NCBI RefSeq assembly: GCF_032878955.1
Contig: NZ_CP043839.1
Span: 3,968,001 to 4,032,000, forward strand
DNA from: Butyricimonas paravirosa
GTDB taxonomy: Bacteria > Bacteroidota > Bacteroidia > Bacteroidales > Marinifilaceae
DNA length: 64,000 nt
Reading direction: 5' to 3'
Shown here: positions 35,322 through 43,300 of the stretch, in pieces
Position numbering within the stretch: position 1 is the first letter of the stretch
How the letters are laid out: every line of letters begins with the position of its first letter
Notes under the pieces: model-generated
The model's database searches: none
Seen by the model: the letters and a program-made list of their open reading frames with translations, nothing else
What the model was told of the DNA's origin: nothing
Program-made: the position numbers and the translations under genes

Positions 35322-35678
35322 ATGATCACAATAGAGATTCGTTGGAAAGTATCAGATAAGACACCGATAGAATTAACTAAATCTTTTTTCAAGTGCAATG
35401 AATGGGCACCAATGAAAAACAAGGATAATAATGGAGTATTCTCATTCGGTTGTGCAGACAATAAATATGTGGATATACATATTGATGATAGGAATGGAAA
35501 GAATGCTTATTGGGCTGAGAAATTGATTGACGCTTTAAAAAAGGAAAACGATATTGCATCCATTCATTTGATTTCTGATACGGAATTAATGGATATGGTA
35601 GAAAAAGAATTAATTGAAATTGACGAAGAGAGGACATTAAAAAGCGATCCACGAAGATACATATACATCATAAAATAA
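35322..35678 (+). CDS. Small hypothetical protein in the RNA-led operon
   Basis: This 118-residue soluble protein begins right after the LRR lipoprotein gene and ends just before a very strong terminator. It looks like a compact α/β fold ('ITIEIRWKVSDKTPIELTKS', 'RNGKNAYWAEKLIDALKKEN'). No family is recognised. Cotranscription with a surface lipoprotein suggests that they act together, for example as sensor and partner, but this is only inference. Confidence 0.65.
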   Translation: MITIEIRWKVSDKTPIELTKSFFKCNEWAPMKNKDNNGVFSFGCADNKYVDIHIDDRNGKNAYWAEKLIDALKKENDIASIHLISDTELMDMVEKELIEIDEERTLKSDPRRYIYIIK

Positions 35679-35704
35679 TAGTTAGCGTGTGCTAGTATGG
35701 TGTG

Positions 35705-35739
35705 AAGGGATGATAGACTTCGGTTTGTCATCCCTTTTT
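35705..35739 (+). terminator. Strong intrinsic terminator
   Basis: A 14-bp stem with TTCG tetraloop (AAGGGATGATAGAC / GTTTGTCATCCCTT, two G-T pairs) followed by TTT-G-T; it ends the lipoprotein operon. Confidence 0.88.
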
Positions 35740-35754
35740 GTGTGCGAATAAAGA

Positions 35755-35780
35755 AAGCCAGCACTTGTAGGTACTGGCTT
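35755..35780 (-). terminator. Terminator of the small minus-strand gene
   Basis: On the minus strand AAGCCAGTAC / GTGCTGGCTT with a 6-nt loop is followed by a T-rich stretch; it lies 8 bp after the stop at 35,788. Confidence 0.7.
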
Positions 35781-35787
35781 CAATCAT

Positions 35788-35967
35788 TTAGTTGCGCTGT
35801 CTTTTCTTGAGAAGCTTCGGTTTGGAACTTCCAAAAATTTCAGGATATAACATTTTTAATCTCTCCATGTTTACATGCCTGAATAAATCCATTTCATGGA
35901 AAATTCGATAATGTTCTACACCAAACCATTCTGAATTGGAGGTTTTTCCTTTCTCACGTAATTTCAT
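35788..35967 (-). CDS. Small basic protein, relative of the island 2 'FVPxK' protein
   Basis: From the ATG at 35,967 this encodes 59 residues with a basic tail ('SSKPKLLKKRQRN'). The frame extends upstream to a TTG at 35,988, adding 'LLEKFVP'. That extension resembles 'FVPFKITE' of the island 2 protein at 59,267, so the real start may be the TTG. Further parallels are 'HEMDLFRHVNMERLKMLYPE' against 'LNHDLLREGSAKLWQHLQEL'. Both genes have a terminator immediately downstream and an island palindrome upstream. Function unknown. Confidence 0.5.
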   Translation of the reverse strand: MKLREKGKTSNSEWFGVEHYRIFHEMDLFRHVNMERLKMLYPEIFGSSKPKLLKKRQRN

Positions 35968-36190
35968 AGGAACAAATTTTTCTAACAAACAAAAGAGTAT
36001 CTAATTCAGGAAAGCACATCAGACCAATCATTTACATGTACAAAGGTACTTATCAAATAGGATACAACAAAGTAAATATACTAGAATATCAAATATTTAT
36101 ATGTATGATAATATATTGATTTATTGTTATGTTGACAGCTTTGAAGATAAAGAATATTGCATTTTAGATATTCCTCATAACAGAATTTTA

Positions 36191-36252
36191 GTTAGTGAGT
36201 AATTATCTTCATTTTAGGCATTATATGCCAATTCAGTAGAAAAATCACCAAC
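36191..36252. repeat. Island 1 palindrome, copy 6
   Basis: Left arm GTTAGTGAGTAATT, inner palindrome GGCATTATATGCC, right arm AAAAATCACCAAC. The inner palindrome has the same form as GGTATTATATACC in copy 2 with both strands changed, so symmetry is kept. It lies between divergent genes, before the MntA-like gene. Confidence 0.72.
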
Positions 36253-36330
36253 TCAAATATTTAACCATTAGTTGCTCGTAACATCATGGTTTTCTCATCA
36301 ACATTCACTATTTTTGCAAAAAGAGCAAAT

Positions 36331-36627
36331 ATGAAACAAGCTATTATCAATAAACTAAGAGAGTTCTTCACGCTACAACCAGTTGAGAAAGCATGGGTGT
36401 TTGGTTCTTATTCTCGTGGAGAAGAATCAAGGGAGAGTGATATTGATATACTTGTACGCTTTGACAAGAATGCTAATGTTACTCTTTTCAAGTATATTGG
36501 TATCGTGAACGCTTTACAATCTCTTCTGCACAAGAAAATTGATTTGGTGGAAGAGGGACAATTGAAAGATTTCGCTAAAGAATCAGCAGAACAGGATAAA
36601 ATATTGATCTATGAGAGAGAAGCCTAA
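36331..36627 (+). CDS. MntA-like minimal nucleotidyltransferase antitoxin
   Basis: From the ATG at 36,331 this encodes 98 residues; earlier in-frame codons lack a reasonable start context. 'VFGSYSRGEESRESDIDILV' is the GSxxRG...SDxD signature of minimal nucleotidyltransferases. In MntA/HepT pairs this enzyme AMPylates and silences the HEPN toxin. It overlaps the HEPN gene by 17 bp, as is usual for the pair. Confidence 0.88.
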   Translation: MKQAIINKLREFFTLQPVEKAWVFGSYSRGEESRESDIDILVRFDKNANVTLFKYIGIVNALQSLLHKKIDLVEEGQLKDFAKESAEQDKILIYEREA

Positions 36628-36958
36628 AGATATTAACCGCTTATCCCATATAATAGAGGCTATTGATAACTTGTTCGAGTTTACTAAAGGTATCAGTTTT
36701 GACGAGTACAAGGGAAATAAGATACTCCGTTTTGCCGTTATCAAAAATTTAGAGATAATTGGAGAGGCGGCATATTTACTGACAAATGAATTTAAAGAAA
36801 AGCATCCAGAAGTTGAATGGAAAGTTATAATTGGAATGCGTCATGTTTTGGTACATGGTTATTATCAAATCAGTGATGAAATGGTGTGGGCTACAATTCA
36901 AACAGAATTATATCCATTAAAAGAAAAGGTTGAGTTATACAAACGGGAACTAGAATAA
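36611..36958 (+). CDS. HepT-like HEPN domain toxin
   Basis: This is a 115-residue HEPN protein of the DUF86/HepT type. The RNase motif R-x4-H is present in 'GMRHVLVHGYYQIS', with the tyrosine that MntA modifies in the usual place after the histidine. It overlaps the nucleotidyltransferase gene and would be a tRNA- or mRNA-targeting toxin, acting in island maintenance or phage defence. It is the last gene of island 1 before the right attachment site. Confidence 0.88.
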   Translation: MREKPKDINRLSHIIEAIDNLFEFTKGISFDEYKGNKILRFAVIKNLEIIGEAAYLLTNEFKEKHPEVEWKVIIGMRHVLVHGYYQISDEMVWATIQTELYPLKEKVELYKRELE

Positions 36959-37014
36959 AATATCATCATAGATAAAATATACTGGCAATGGATTCATTTC
37001 TGTTGCCCTTTTTA

Positions 37015-37075
37015 TTTGGTGGAAAATTGTAGCTGATTTAGTTATATATACCCAATAAAAATATTATTCACCAAC
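37015..37075. repeat. Island 1 palindrome, copy 7
   Basis: Left arm TTTGGTGGAAAATT, centre GTTATATATACCC, right arm TATTATTCACCAAC; 61 bp. It lies in the 426-bp gene-free end of the island; a possible degenerate half copy (CCCAACCACC) follows at 37,163. Confidence 0.7.
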
Positions 37076-37267
37076 AACAATATCATAAGCTAAGTAATAA
37101 ATGAAGTTGAAATTTAATGTATAACCAATTAATAACAGGAAGTATGTGTATAAAAATCATATCCCAACCACCATAATTTAGCGGTAAGTTGCTTGTATAT
37201 AAGCTATATGTTGTTTATATTTGAGTATAAAATAAGAGTGAGTTCATTAATAGTATTAACTAGCCTT

Positions 37268-37289
37268 TGTTTAAACTGATGCTTAAACC
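37268..37289. promoter_or_regulatory. Putative integrase arm-type site, right end
   Basis: GTTTAAACTGATGCTTAAAC differs from the left-end site in two bases and lies about 95 bp inside the right attachment repeat. The remaining sequence between 36,959 and 37,384 holds no gene that I can support. Confidence 0.6.
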
Positions 37290-37384
37290 AAAGAAAAATA
37301 GGCAGAGTAAGATATAAGAAGATTTGCTTATATGTAGCTGTTAATCAGTTTCTAATGCAACCTTGAAGATGCACATGAAAAAAT

Positions 37385-37443
37385 GTAGCGCATCTGCTTT
37401 GGGAGCAGAGGGTCGCAGGTTCGAATCCTGTCACCCCGACAGA
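37385..37443. repeat. Right attachment repeat of island 1 (attR)
   Basis: 59 bp identical to the 3' part of tRNA-Pro at 19,030-19,088, without the tRNA 5' part. It is followed by what looks like the original tRNA terminator. Confidence 0.93.
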
Positions 37444-37474
37444 TAGACAGCCACGAGAGTGACTGTTTTTTTAT
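37443..37474. repeat. 32-bp direct repeat, left copy (tRNA-Pro terminator)
   Basis: Identical to 38,251-38,282. It contains a hairpin ACAGCCAC/GTGACTGT (one mismatch) and seven T, thus a terminator for tRNA-Pro. The two copies flank a two-gene cassette. Confidence 0.85.
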
Positions 37475-37478
37475 GTCT

Positions 37479-37961
37479 TTAATTCTTGTTTTCCTGTATT
37501 TTCCTTAGTTCTATTATGTCGTACAAGTCTTTTGGACGTCCAGCCTTGATCTTGCTATTAATTAAATCATTAAATGCGATTACCTCGTAAGAGAAGGTTT
37601 GACCGTTTATCGTGTTTGTTGCCGTGAGTCTTTGCTCGTAACATTCGGAGAAACTTCTGCCAGGATTAAAGGATGTGATCAATTCAATGTCGATGACGGG
37701 ACTGATCTTGATAGATATGTTCTGTTGGCCTCGTTTCACGTCCTCTGGGAAATCATCAAATTCGTAACCAAGTTCATTCAAGGCCTCTCGTAAAGCCACG
37801 AGGTTTGAAGGTGTCGTGTCTATCCAAAAATCCACATCAGCCGAATGGCGTTGATAACCGTAAAAGTTTACAGCACCCCCACCGACCATTAACATCTCCA
37901 CGTTGTGCTTTTGGGCTAGGGATATGAACATCCATACATCTTCATCGAAATCGAGACTCAT
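37479..37961 (-). CDS. Nucleotidyltransferase-fold protein (AbiEii/DUF6036-like)
   Basis: This 160-residue protein carries 'LMVGGGAVNFYGYQRHSADV' followed by 'DFWIDT', the GG...S.D.D pattern of nucleotidyltransferases related to AbiEii and similar families. 'DLINSKIKAGRPKDLYDIIE' near the end matches 'K..R.KD..D...L' in that group. Its start overlaps the stop of a 58-residue upstream gene as ATGA, so the two are translationally coupled like a toxin-antitoxin pair. The pair sits alone between two 32-bp repeats next to the island end. Confidence 0.75.
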   Translation of the reverse strand: MSLDFDEDVWMFISLAQKHNVEMLMVGGGAVNFYGYQRHSADVDFWIDTTPSNLVALREALNELGYEFDDFPEDVKRGQQNISIKISPVIDIELITSFNPGRSFSECYEQRLTATNTINGQTFSYEVIAFNDLINSKIKAGRPKDLYDIIELRKIQENKN

Positions 37962-38134
37962 ACCTTGCGTTCTAGGATAAAGTTATTACTATGCTTTTCT
38001 CGCTTGGTTTGAAACTTGTTAATCTCCACCATTAAACGCAAGAAGAACAGGAACCTCTCGTTAGGGGTTCTCTCCCTAGCTTCTTTGTCTCGTCTAGCTT
38101 GGCTTTCAGCCTTTGTTTCAAACCGTATTTCCAT
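37958..38134 (-). CDS. Small basic protein coupled to the nucleotidyltransferase
   Basis: This 58-residue, highly charged protein starts 'MEIRFETKAESQARRDKEAR' and ends 'NFILERKV'. Its stop overlaps the next start in the sequence ATGA. No HTH is obvious; the charge and coupling suggest an antitoxin-like or RNA/DNA-binding partner (inference). The opposite strand also has an open frame over this region, which I consider a shadow. Confidence 0.6.
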   Translation of the reverse strand: MEIRFETKAESQARRDKEARERTPNERFLFFLRLMVEINKFQTKREKHSNNFILERKV

Positions 38135-38250
38135 GCTTCTCGTGTTGATTGATATACAAAGTTACAAAATATTCTGGTTCGTGGTGATCATCATGTTTGA
38201 AAATGTACCTTATTTCTATAAACACACTCTCTACTTTCTATTCTCTGTCA

Positions 38251-38282
38251 ATAGACAGCCACGAGAGTGACTGTTTTTTTAT
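38251..38282. repeat. 32-bp direct repeat, right copy
   Basis: Identical to 37,443-37,474; the distance between copies is 808 bp. It includes the same terminator hairpin and T-run. Confidence 0.85.
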
Positions 38283-38296
38283 TTGAATAAAATTCC

Positions 38297-38621
38297 TATC
38301 TTTGTCCCTATAAATTTAATACTTACACGAATGAAGATGTCTAAATAAACAAGTCGGTTGTAAAACCGGTAAAGTCTCCAAAGTCTACGTGATAGGAGCA
38401 GCGGGTTTTATTAATTGTTTTATGTGCAGCATACAATTGTCTTGAAGTTGTAGTGTGCCGACTTTTAATTTAGGAATCATGTGTACCATCCAAAGTATTC
38501 ATTTGTTATTCCGAACAGGTTACGTGAAAACAAGTTTTTAAAAGAACTTGTGAGAGATTCGTGTACATGTTTCCGCCCGAAATAAGTCAATCCGGTATTC
38601 ATTTTTTTTATTTGAAGTTTT
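38297..38621 (+). promoter_or_regulatory. Long leader with small ORFs before the ABC-F gene
   Basis: A -7 box TATCTTTG (38,297-38,304) opens a leader of about 310 nt. It contains three tiny ORFs: MKMSK (38,331-38,348), MCSIQLS (38,422-38,445) and the 20-codon ORF starting MCTIQSIHLLFRTG (38,479-38,541). Two share the start MC(S/T)IQ. Hairpins CGGTT/AACCG (38,355-38,368) and ACAAGTT/AACTTGT (38,530-38,551) are present; the latter overlaps the end of the third ORF. ABC-F genes are often controlled by ribosome stalling in such leaders. Confidence 0.6.
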
Positions 38622-40214
38622 ATGAGTGAGATTATAGTGAAACAGGTTATGTATAGCCATACAGATAAGGAACTTTTGTTTCAGAATATTAGTTTTCGGG
38701 TTCCGGATGGAAGTAAGGTTGCGTTGATTGGAAATAATGGTTCGGGGAAGTCAACGCTGTTGCGGATGATTGCGGGTGATTTGCAACCCGTATCGGGAGA
38801 GATCATTGTCTCGGAGAAGCCTTATTATATCCCGCAGCACATGGGACAATTCGATTCGTGGACCGTGGCTGAGGCATTGCAGGTGGAGCGGAAAATAGAA
38901 GCATTGCACGCGATACTTGGCGGGAGTGTTGATGTAGAGTCTTTCACGATTCTAGGAGATGACTGGGATATAGAGGAGCGGAGTCGTTCGGCGTTGGAGT
39001 ATTGGGGATTACTGAACGTGAAACTTGATCAAAAGATGTCTTCACTGAGTGGGGGAGAGAAAACGAAGGTTTTTCTGGCAGGGATTCAAGTACATTCACC
39101 GGGGGTGATTTTGTTGGACGAACCGACGAATCATTTGGATAGAGGGAGTCGAGAGAAATTGTATGATTTGATTTGTCGGGGAAGTGCAACCGTACTCGTG
39201 GTGAGTCATGATCGGGTATTGTTGAATTTGCTGTCGACGATGCTAGAGTTGGAACGTAAAGGGATAGTGCTTTATGGTGGGAATTATGATTTTTATAAAG
39301 AGCAGAAAGAGATACATTTGAATGCACTGCGTGAGCAGGTCGAGGAGAAACAGAAAGAGCTACGGCTGGCTAAAAAGATTGCCAAGGATGCGGCAGAACG
39401 ACAGCAGAAACGGGAAGTTCGGGGAGAAAAGCAAAGTTTGAAGAAAGGAATTCCCCGGATTATGATGAATACGTTAAAGAATAAGGCGGAAAAGTGTACT
39501 TCCCATTTGAGAGATGTGCATGAGGGAAAAATAGATGCGATTTCCACGACTCTTTCGGAAAGCCGGGCGGCCTTGCCGGGTGTGGAACAAATGAAAGTAG
39601 ATTTCAACCCGTCGCGATTACACGAGGGAAAAACCTTGGTCACGGCTCGTGGCGTTAATTTCAGCTATGGCATGGAATTATTGTGGAAACAGGCGCTTTG
39701 TTTCGAGATCAAGAGCGGAGAACGTGTCGGTCTGGATGGAAAAAACGGTTCGGGAAAGACGACGTTATTAAAATTACTACTCGGACAATTGGAGCCGACG
39801 GAAGGCGTGTTGAGCCGGGTGGATTTTAAATATGTGTACGTGGACCAGGAGTATTCTTTGTTGCGGGACAATTTGACGGTCTATGAGCAGGCAGAATGTT
39901 TTAACGAGCAGAATATCCCGGAGCATGAGTTGAAGATGCGATTGAATCGTTTCTTGTTTCCCCGGGAGGTCTGGGATAAACCTTGTTGTAAATTAAGTGG
40001 AGGAGAGCGGATGCGTCTCGTGTTGTGCTGTCTGATGATCGGTAATAACACGCCTGACGTATTTGTGTTGGATGAACCTACGAATAATCTGGATATATTG
40101 AATATTGAAATTATAATTTCGACCATTAAGGATTATCGGGGAACAGTGATTGCTGTTTCGCATGACCGGAGTTTTATGAATGAAATTGGAGTGAGTAGGT
40201 ATATAGAAGTATAA
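38622..40214 (+). CDS. ABC-F family ATPase, ribosome-protection type
   Basis: This 530-residue protein has two ABC domains and no membrane segments. Walker A motifs are 'GNNGSGKST' and 'GKNGSGKTT', signatures 'LSGGEKTKV' and 'LSGGERMRL', and Walker B 'VILLDEPTNHLD' and 'VFVLDEPTNNLD'. A charged helical linker (about 225-310) joins them, as in ABC-F proteins that dislodge antibiotics from the ribosome (Msr/Lsa/Vga type). The long leader with small ORFs supports an antibiotic-response role over a housekeeping one (EttA/Uup type). The actual drug class cannot be read from the sequence. Confidence 0.85.
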   Translation: MSEIIVKQVMYSHTDKELLFQNISFRVPDGSKVALIGNNGSGKSTLLRMIAGDLQPVSGEIIVSEKPYYIPQHMGQFDSWTVAEALQVERKIEALHAILGGSVDVESFTILGDDWDIEERSRSALEYWGLLNVKLDQKMSSLSGGEKTKVFLAGIQVHSPGVILLDEPTNHLDRGSREKLYDLICRGSATVLVVSHDRVLLNLLSTMLELERKGIVLYGGNYDFYKEQKEIHLNALREQVEEKQKELRLAKKIAKDAAERQQKREVRGEKQSLKKGIPRIMMNTLKNKAEKCTSHLRDVHEGKIDAISTTLSESRAALPGVEQMKVDFNPSRLHEGKTLVTARGVNFSYGMELLWKQALCFEIKSGERVGLDGKNGSGKTTLLKLLLGQLEPTEGVLSRVDFKYVYVDQEYSLLRDNLTVYEQAECFNEQNIPEHELKMRLNRFLFPREVWDKPCCKLSGGERMRLVLCCLMIGNNTPDVFVLDEPTNNLDILNIEIIISTIKDYRGTVIAVSHDRSFMNEIGVSRYIEV

Positions 40215-40225
40215 ATTTCCAATTG

Positions 40226-40308
40226 TATCGGGGGGAATATTGACTAGGTTCTCGTATTTTGTTTTATTGTCATAAACCTCTTTTGAACTTTATCAATATT
40301 CGCCCCGA
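40226..40308. terminator. Large hairpin between convergent genes
   Basis: ATCGGGGGGAATATTGA (40,226-40,242) pairs with TCAATATTCGCCCCGAT (40,292-40,308) with one mismatch, enclosing about 49 nt. It lies between the ABC-F gene and the S41 protease gene. Confidence 0.6.
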
Positions 40309-40336
40309 TTATTCCTTTTTGTATTTTTCAAATGTC

Positions 40337-43300
40337 CTATTGATTGATCTCTTTCAGTAGCTCCCGGACGGCTTGTTCCAATTGTTGGTCTATTCCTTGC
40401 AGGAGTTTGTTTGGGTCATTTTCAACACGGGTGTCAGGTTCCAGTTGCTGGTGTTCTAGGTATTGGCCGTTGTTTGCCTTGATACCCATTTGTGGGATGC
40501 CGAACACCAACGTCGGGTCTTGCTGTGTTTCCCACCACACGAGTGTCATCGTGCCGGGGATGGGCATTCCGATGATTTTTCCTAGACCTAGAGTCCTGTA
40601 CCCGTATGGAAATCCATGACCATCGCTATAATTCCCCTCGTTGACTAATAAGATAGAAGGTTTGCTCCATTTGTTGAACGGTTCTACACAAACGTGTTGT
40701 CCGCGGGGAGAGATGTCCATGTATTTTTTGCCGCTGAATAGCGTAAGCAGGTCTTCATGTAGCCAACCGCCCGTGTTAAAACGGGTGTCTACGATGATTG
40801 CCTCTTTATTCCGGTTCATCCCGAGCGCTTCGGAAAAGACTCTGCGGAAACTGGGGGTGTTCATGGCTTCGACATGCACGTAGCCGATGCGTCCGTTCGA
40901 GAGACTATCGACGATGGAACGGCGTTGTGCAATCCAACGGTTGTAACGTAAGGCATGGTCGGAGGCGATCGGTTTGACGAACACGTTCCATTCATTGCGG
41001 GTGGAAGGATCGTAAAGAGTTAGTAGGGTACGTTCCCCGACAGTTCGGTTTAACAGATGTTGCCAATCTTGTCCTTTTCGTATGGGTTTATTATTTATCC
41101 TTCGGATGATAACGCCCGGTTTTACCCCTTTTTGCGGGAGATCCAAAGGACCTTGGTGTAATATTTCGGTTATTTTCACGCCATCTTCTTGAAACTTCTC
41201 GTCAAAGAAAGCCCCCAGTTTTCCTGTGATATTGTTTTCTTGTCGGGTATATCGGGTTCCGGTGTGCGATACGTTCAGTTCTCCCAACATTTCGCTCAAC
41301 ATTTCACTGAAATCGTAATTATTATTGATATGAGGCAAGAAACGTTGGTAGGTGTCATGATAATATTGCCAATCCGTGTTGTTCATATTCGGGTCGTAGA
41401 GTTTATCTGCCATCTGTTTCCAGATGTGTTCGAATATGTAATGCCGTTCTTCTCCAGGGCGCCAGTTGAAGTCTGCATTATAAGTAACGGGTCTGTTTTG
41501 TCCGGAATTGAGATCCAGAACTTGGATGCGCCCTCGTGACAGAATGAATAGTTTATGACTTGCCTCGTGAGGAATAAGTTGCCCACCTCCGTTTTTGAGG
41601 CAGAGGCGAGTACTCTGTTCTTGTAGGTCTTGAACCCAAAGGTCATATCCTTCCTCCGATCGGGCCGAGTAGTACAGTTTTTTACCATCAGGAGTAAGAT
41701 AGAAATCTCCTACTGATGATGCACTCCACGTCAGGCGAAGAAGGCGGTCGGATAGATGCTCCAGCTCGAAGGGTGCGTTTTTGTCTTTTAGGGTATCTTG
41801 TCCGTAAAATTCCCGTTCTTCCTTCGTTTTCTTCCAGTTATTCCATTCCGTGGAGTTTAGGAAAAGGATGTAAAGATCGCTATTTGTTCCCCAACTTCCG
41901 TGATTCCGGTACCCGTTATAATCCGAACGATAGATAATTGCGTTTCCTTTCATCACCCATTTGGGGGTATTGTCGTTGTATGCACTCCGGGTTAGATTGA
42001 TCGGAGGTCGGGTTTCAGAGATGGGAAGTAAGGCCAAGTCGGAATTGTTCCACCCCCCGTTTTCAAAAAAACTGGCAAGAATGTGTTTGCTATCGGGGGC
42101 CCAGCAATAATATTGGTCTCCGTCAACGTAAGAATAGTTGTACTTCCCGTCGAGTATGGTAATGGATTTGTTTGTCTGCAAGTTCAGTACTTTCAGTGTG
42201 GTACGGTTCTCGATGTAAGCGATGTATTTCCCATCCGGAGAATACTGGGGTTGGAAACAGGGAGCCTCTTTTGAATGGGTGAGTTGTTTCTCTTCCCAGC
42301 TCGTGGCATACGTGAATGCGTTGTCCTTGGGATTGGTTAGCGTGGAACAGAAAATATTCCAAATGCCATCTCTCTCGGCGGCATAGACAATGGAACGTCC
42401 GTCCGGGCTGAAATCTATTTGCCTCTCCTGGGAGGGCGTGTTCGTTATACAACGGGTGGTTGAATAATCAACAGAGGTAACAAATAGGTCTCCTCGTTGT
42501 ATGAATGCAATCTCTTTCCCTTTGGGCGAAACTGCAATTTCTTGCGCTCCTGTCGTGAAATTTTTTAATATCTCCCGTGATTCTACTTGATCCGTCAGGA
42601 TGGAGATATTTATTTTGCGAGCTTTTTCGCCTTCCCGGATGGTGTATATTTCTCCGTCAAAGGAGTAACAAAGCGTTCCATCTACAGCGATAGAGAGCGA
42701 TCGGACAGGATTTTTTGCGTGGAAGGTGATCTGGATAGTTGTGTCCGGATGTTGTAACGACATTTTCCAAATGTTGAAATCACCGGATTGTTCTGAAAGA
42801 TAATAAACATCTTGTTCGTCAGGAGAAAATACGGGTTCTCGGTTTTCTCCTTTAAAGGAAGATAGCTTGCGTGTCTTCCGTTCTTTCTTGTTGTAGATCC
42901 AGATGTCTCTGGCGATAGATGAGGTGTGATGTTTTCTCCATGCATCTTCGTAACCTTTATAATCATGATAGAGAAACAAATTGTCGGTTTGGTTGACTGA
43001 AACGTTGTTCACGGGAAGAGAGATAATACGTTCTATCCGGCCGCCTTTTGCCGGGACACGATATAGTTGTTGCATGTTCGGGAACGGAAATTGTCCGTAT
43101 TCTTTGTCAAAGCCGTTGGATGCCGTGAAATAGACTGATTCCCCGTCCGGGCTAAAACAACAGGGAATTTCCGAGCCAGATTGAAAAGTAAGTTGGGAAG
43201 GGGTTCCCCCAAGTGCGGGCATGATATAAATGTCTTGACTTCCTTCCCGGTCAGATTGAAAAGCGATCTGTTTGCCGTCTGGGGACCATATCGGATGCGA

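Larger units (their letters stand above)
19030..37443. mobile_element. Island 1, an 18,355-bp integrative element in tRNA-Pro
   Basis: The element is bounded by two identical 59-bp copies of the tRNA-Pro 3' part. It begins with an integrase gene reading inward, and it has related arm-type repeats just inside both ends (19,154 and 37,268). Its DNA is clearly more AT-rich than the flanks. The gene set is integrase, RloC-like ATPase, helicase-like, small unknown, ParB/DGQHR-like, unknown, excisionase-like, winged-helix protein, KAP NTPase, unknown, JAB-like, DUF3871, LRR lipoprotein, small unknowns and MntA/HepT. No relaxase, coupling protein, transfer gene or phage structural gene is visible, so movement would need helper functions, or it is a satellite-like element. 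Confidence 0.9.

Noticed and set aside
38016..38270. Plus-strand open frame of 84 codons beside the nucleotidyltransferase cassette
   Set aside because: It lies opposite the 58-residue gene, whose ATGA overlap with the next gene is far better evidence for the minus strand.
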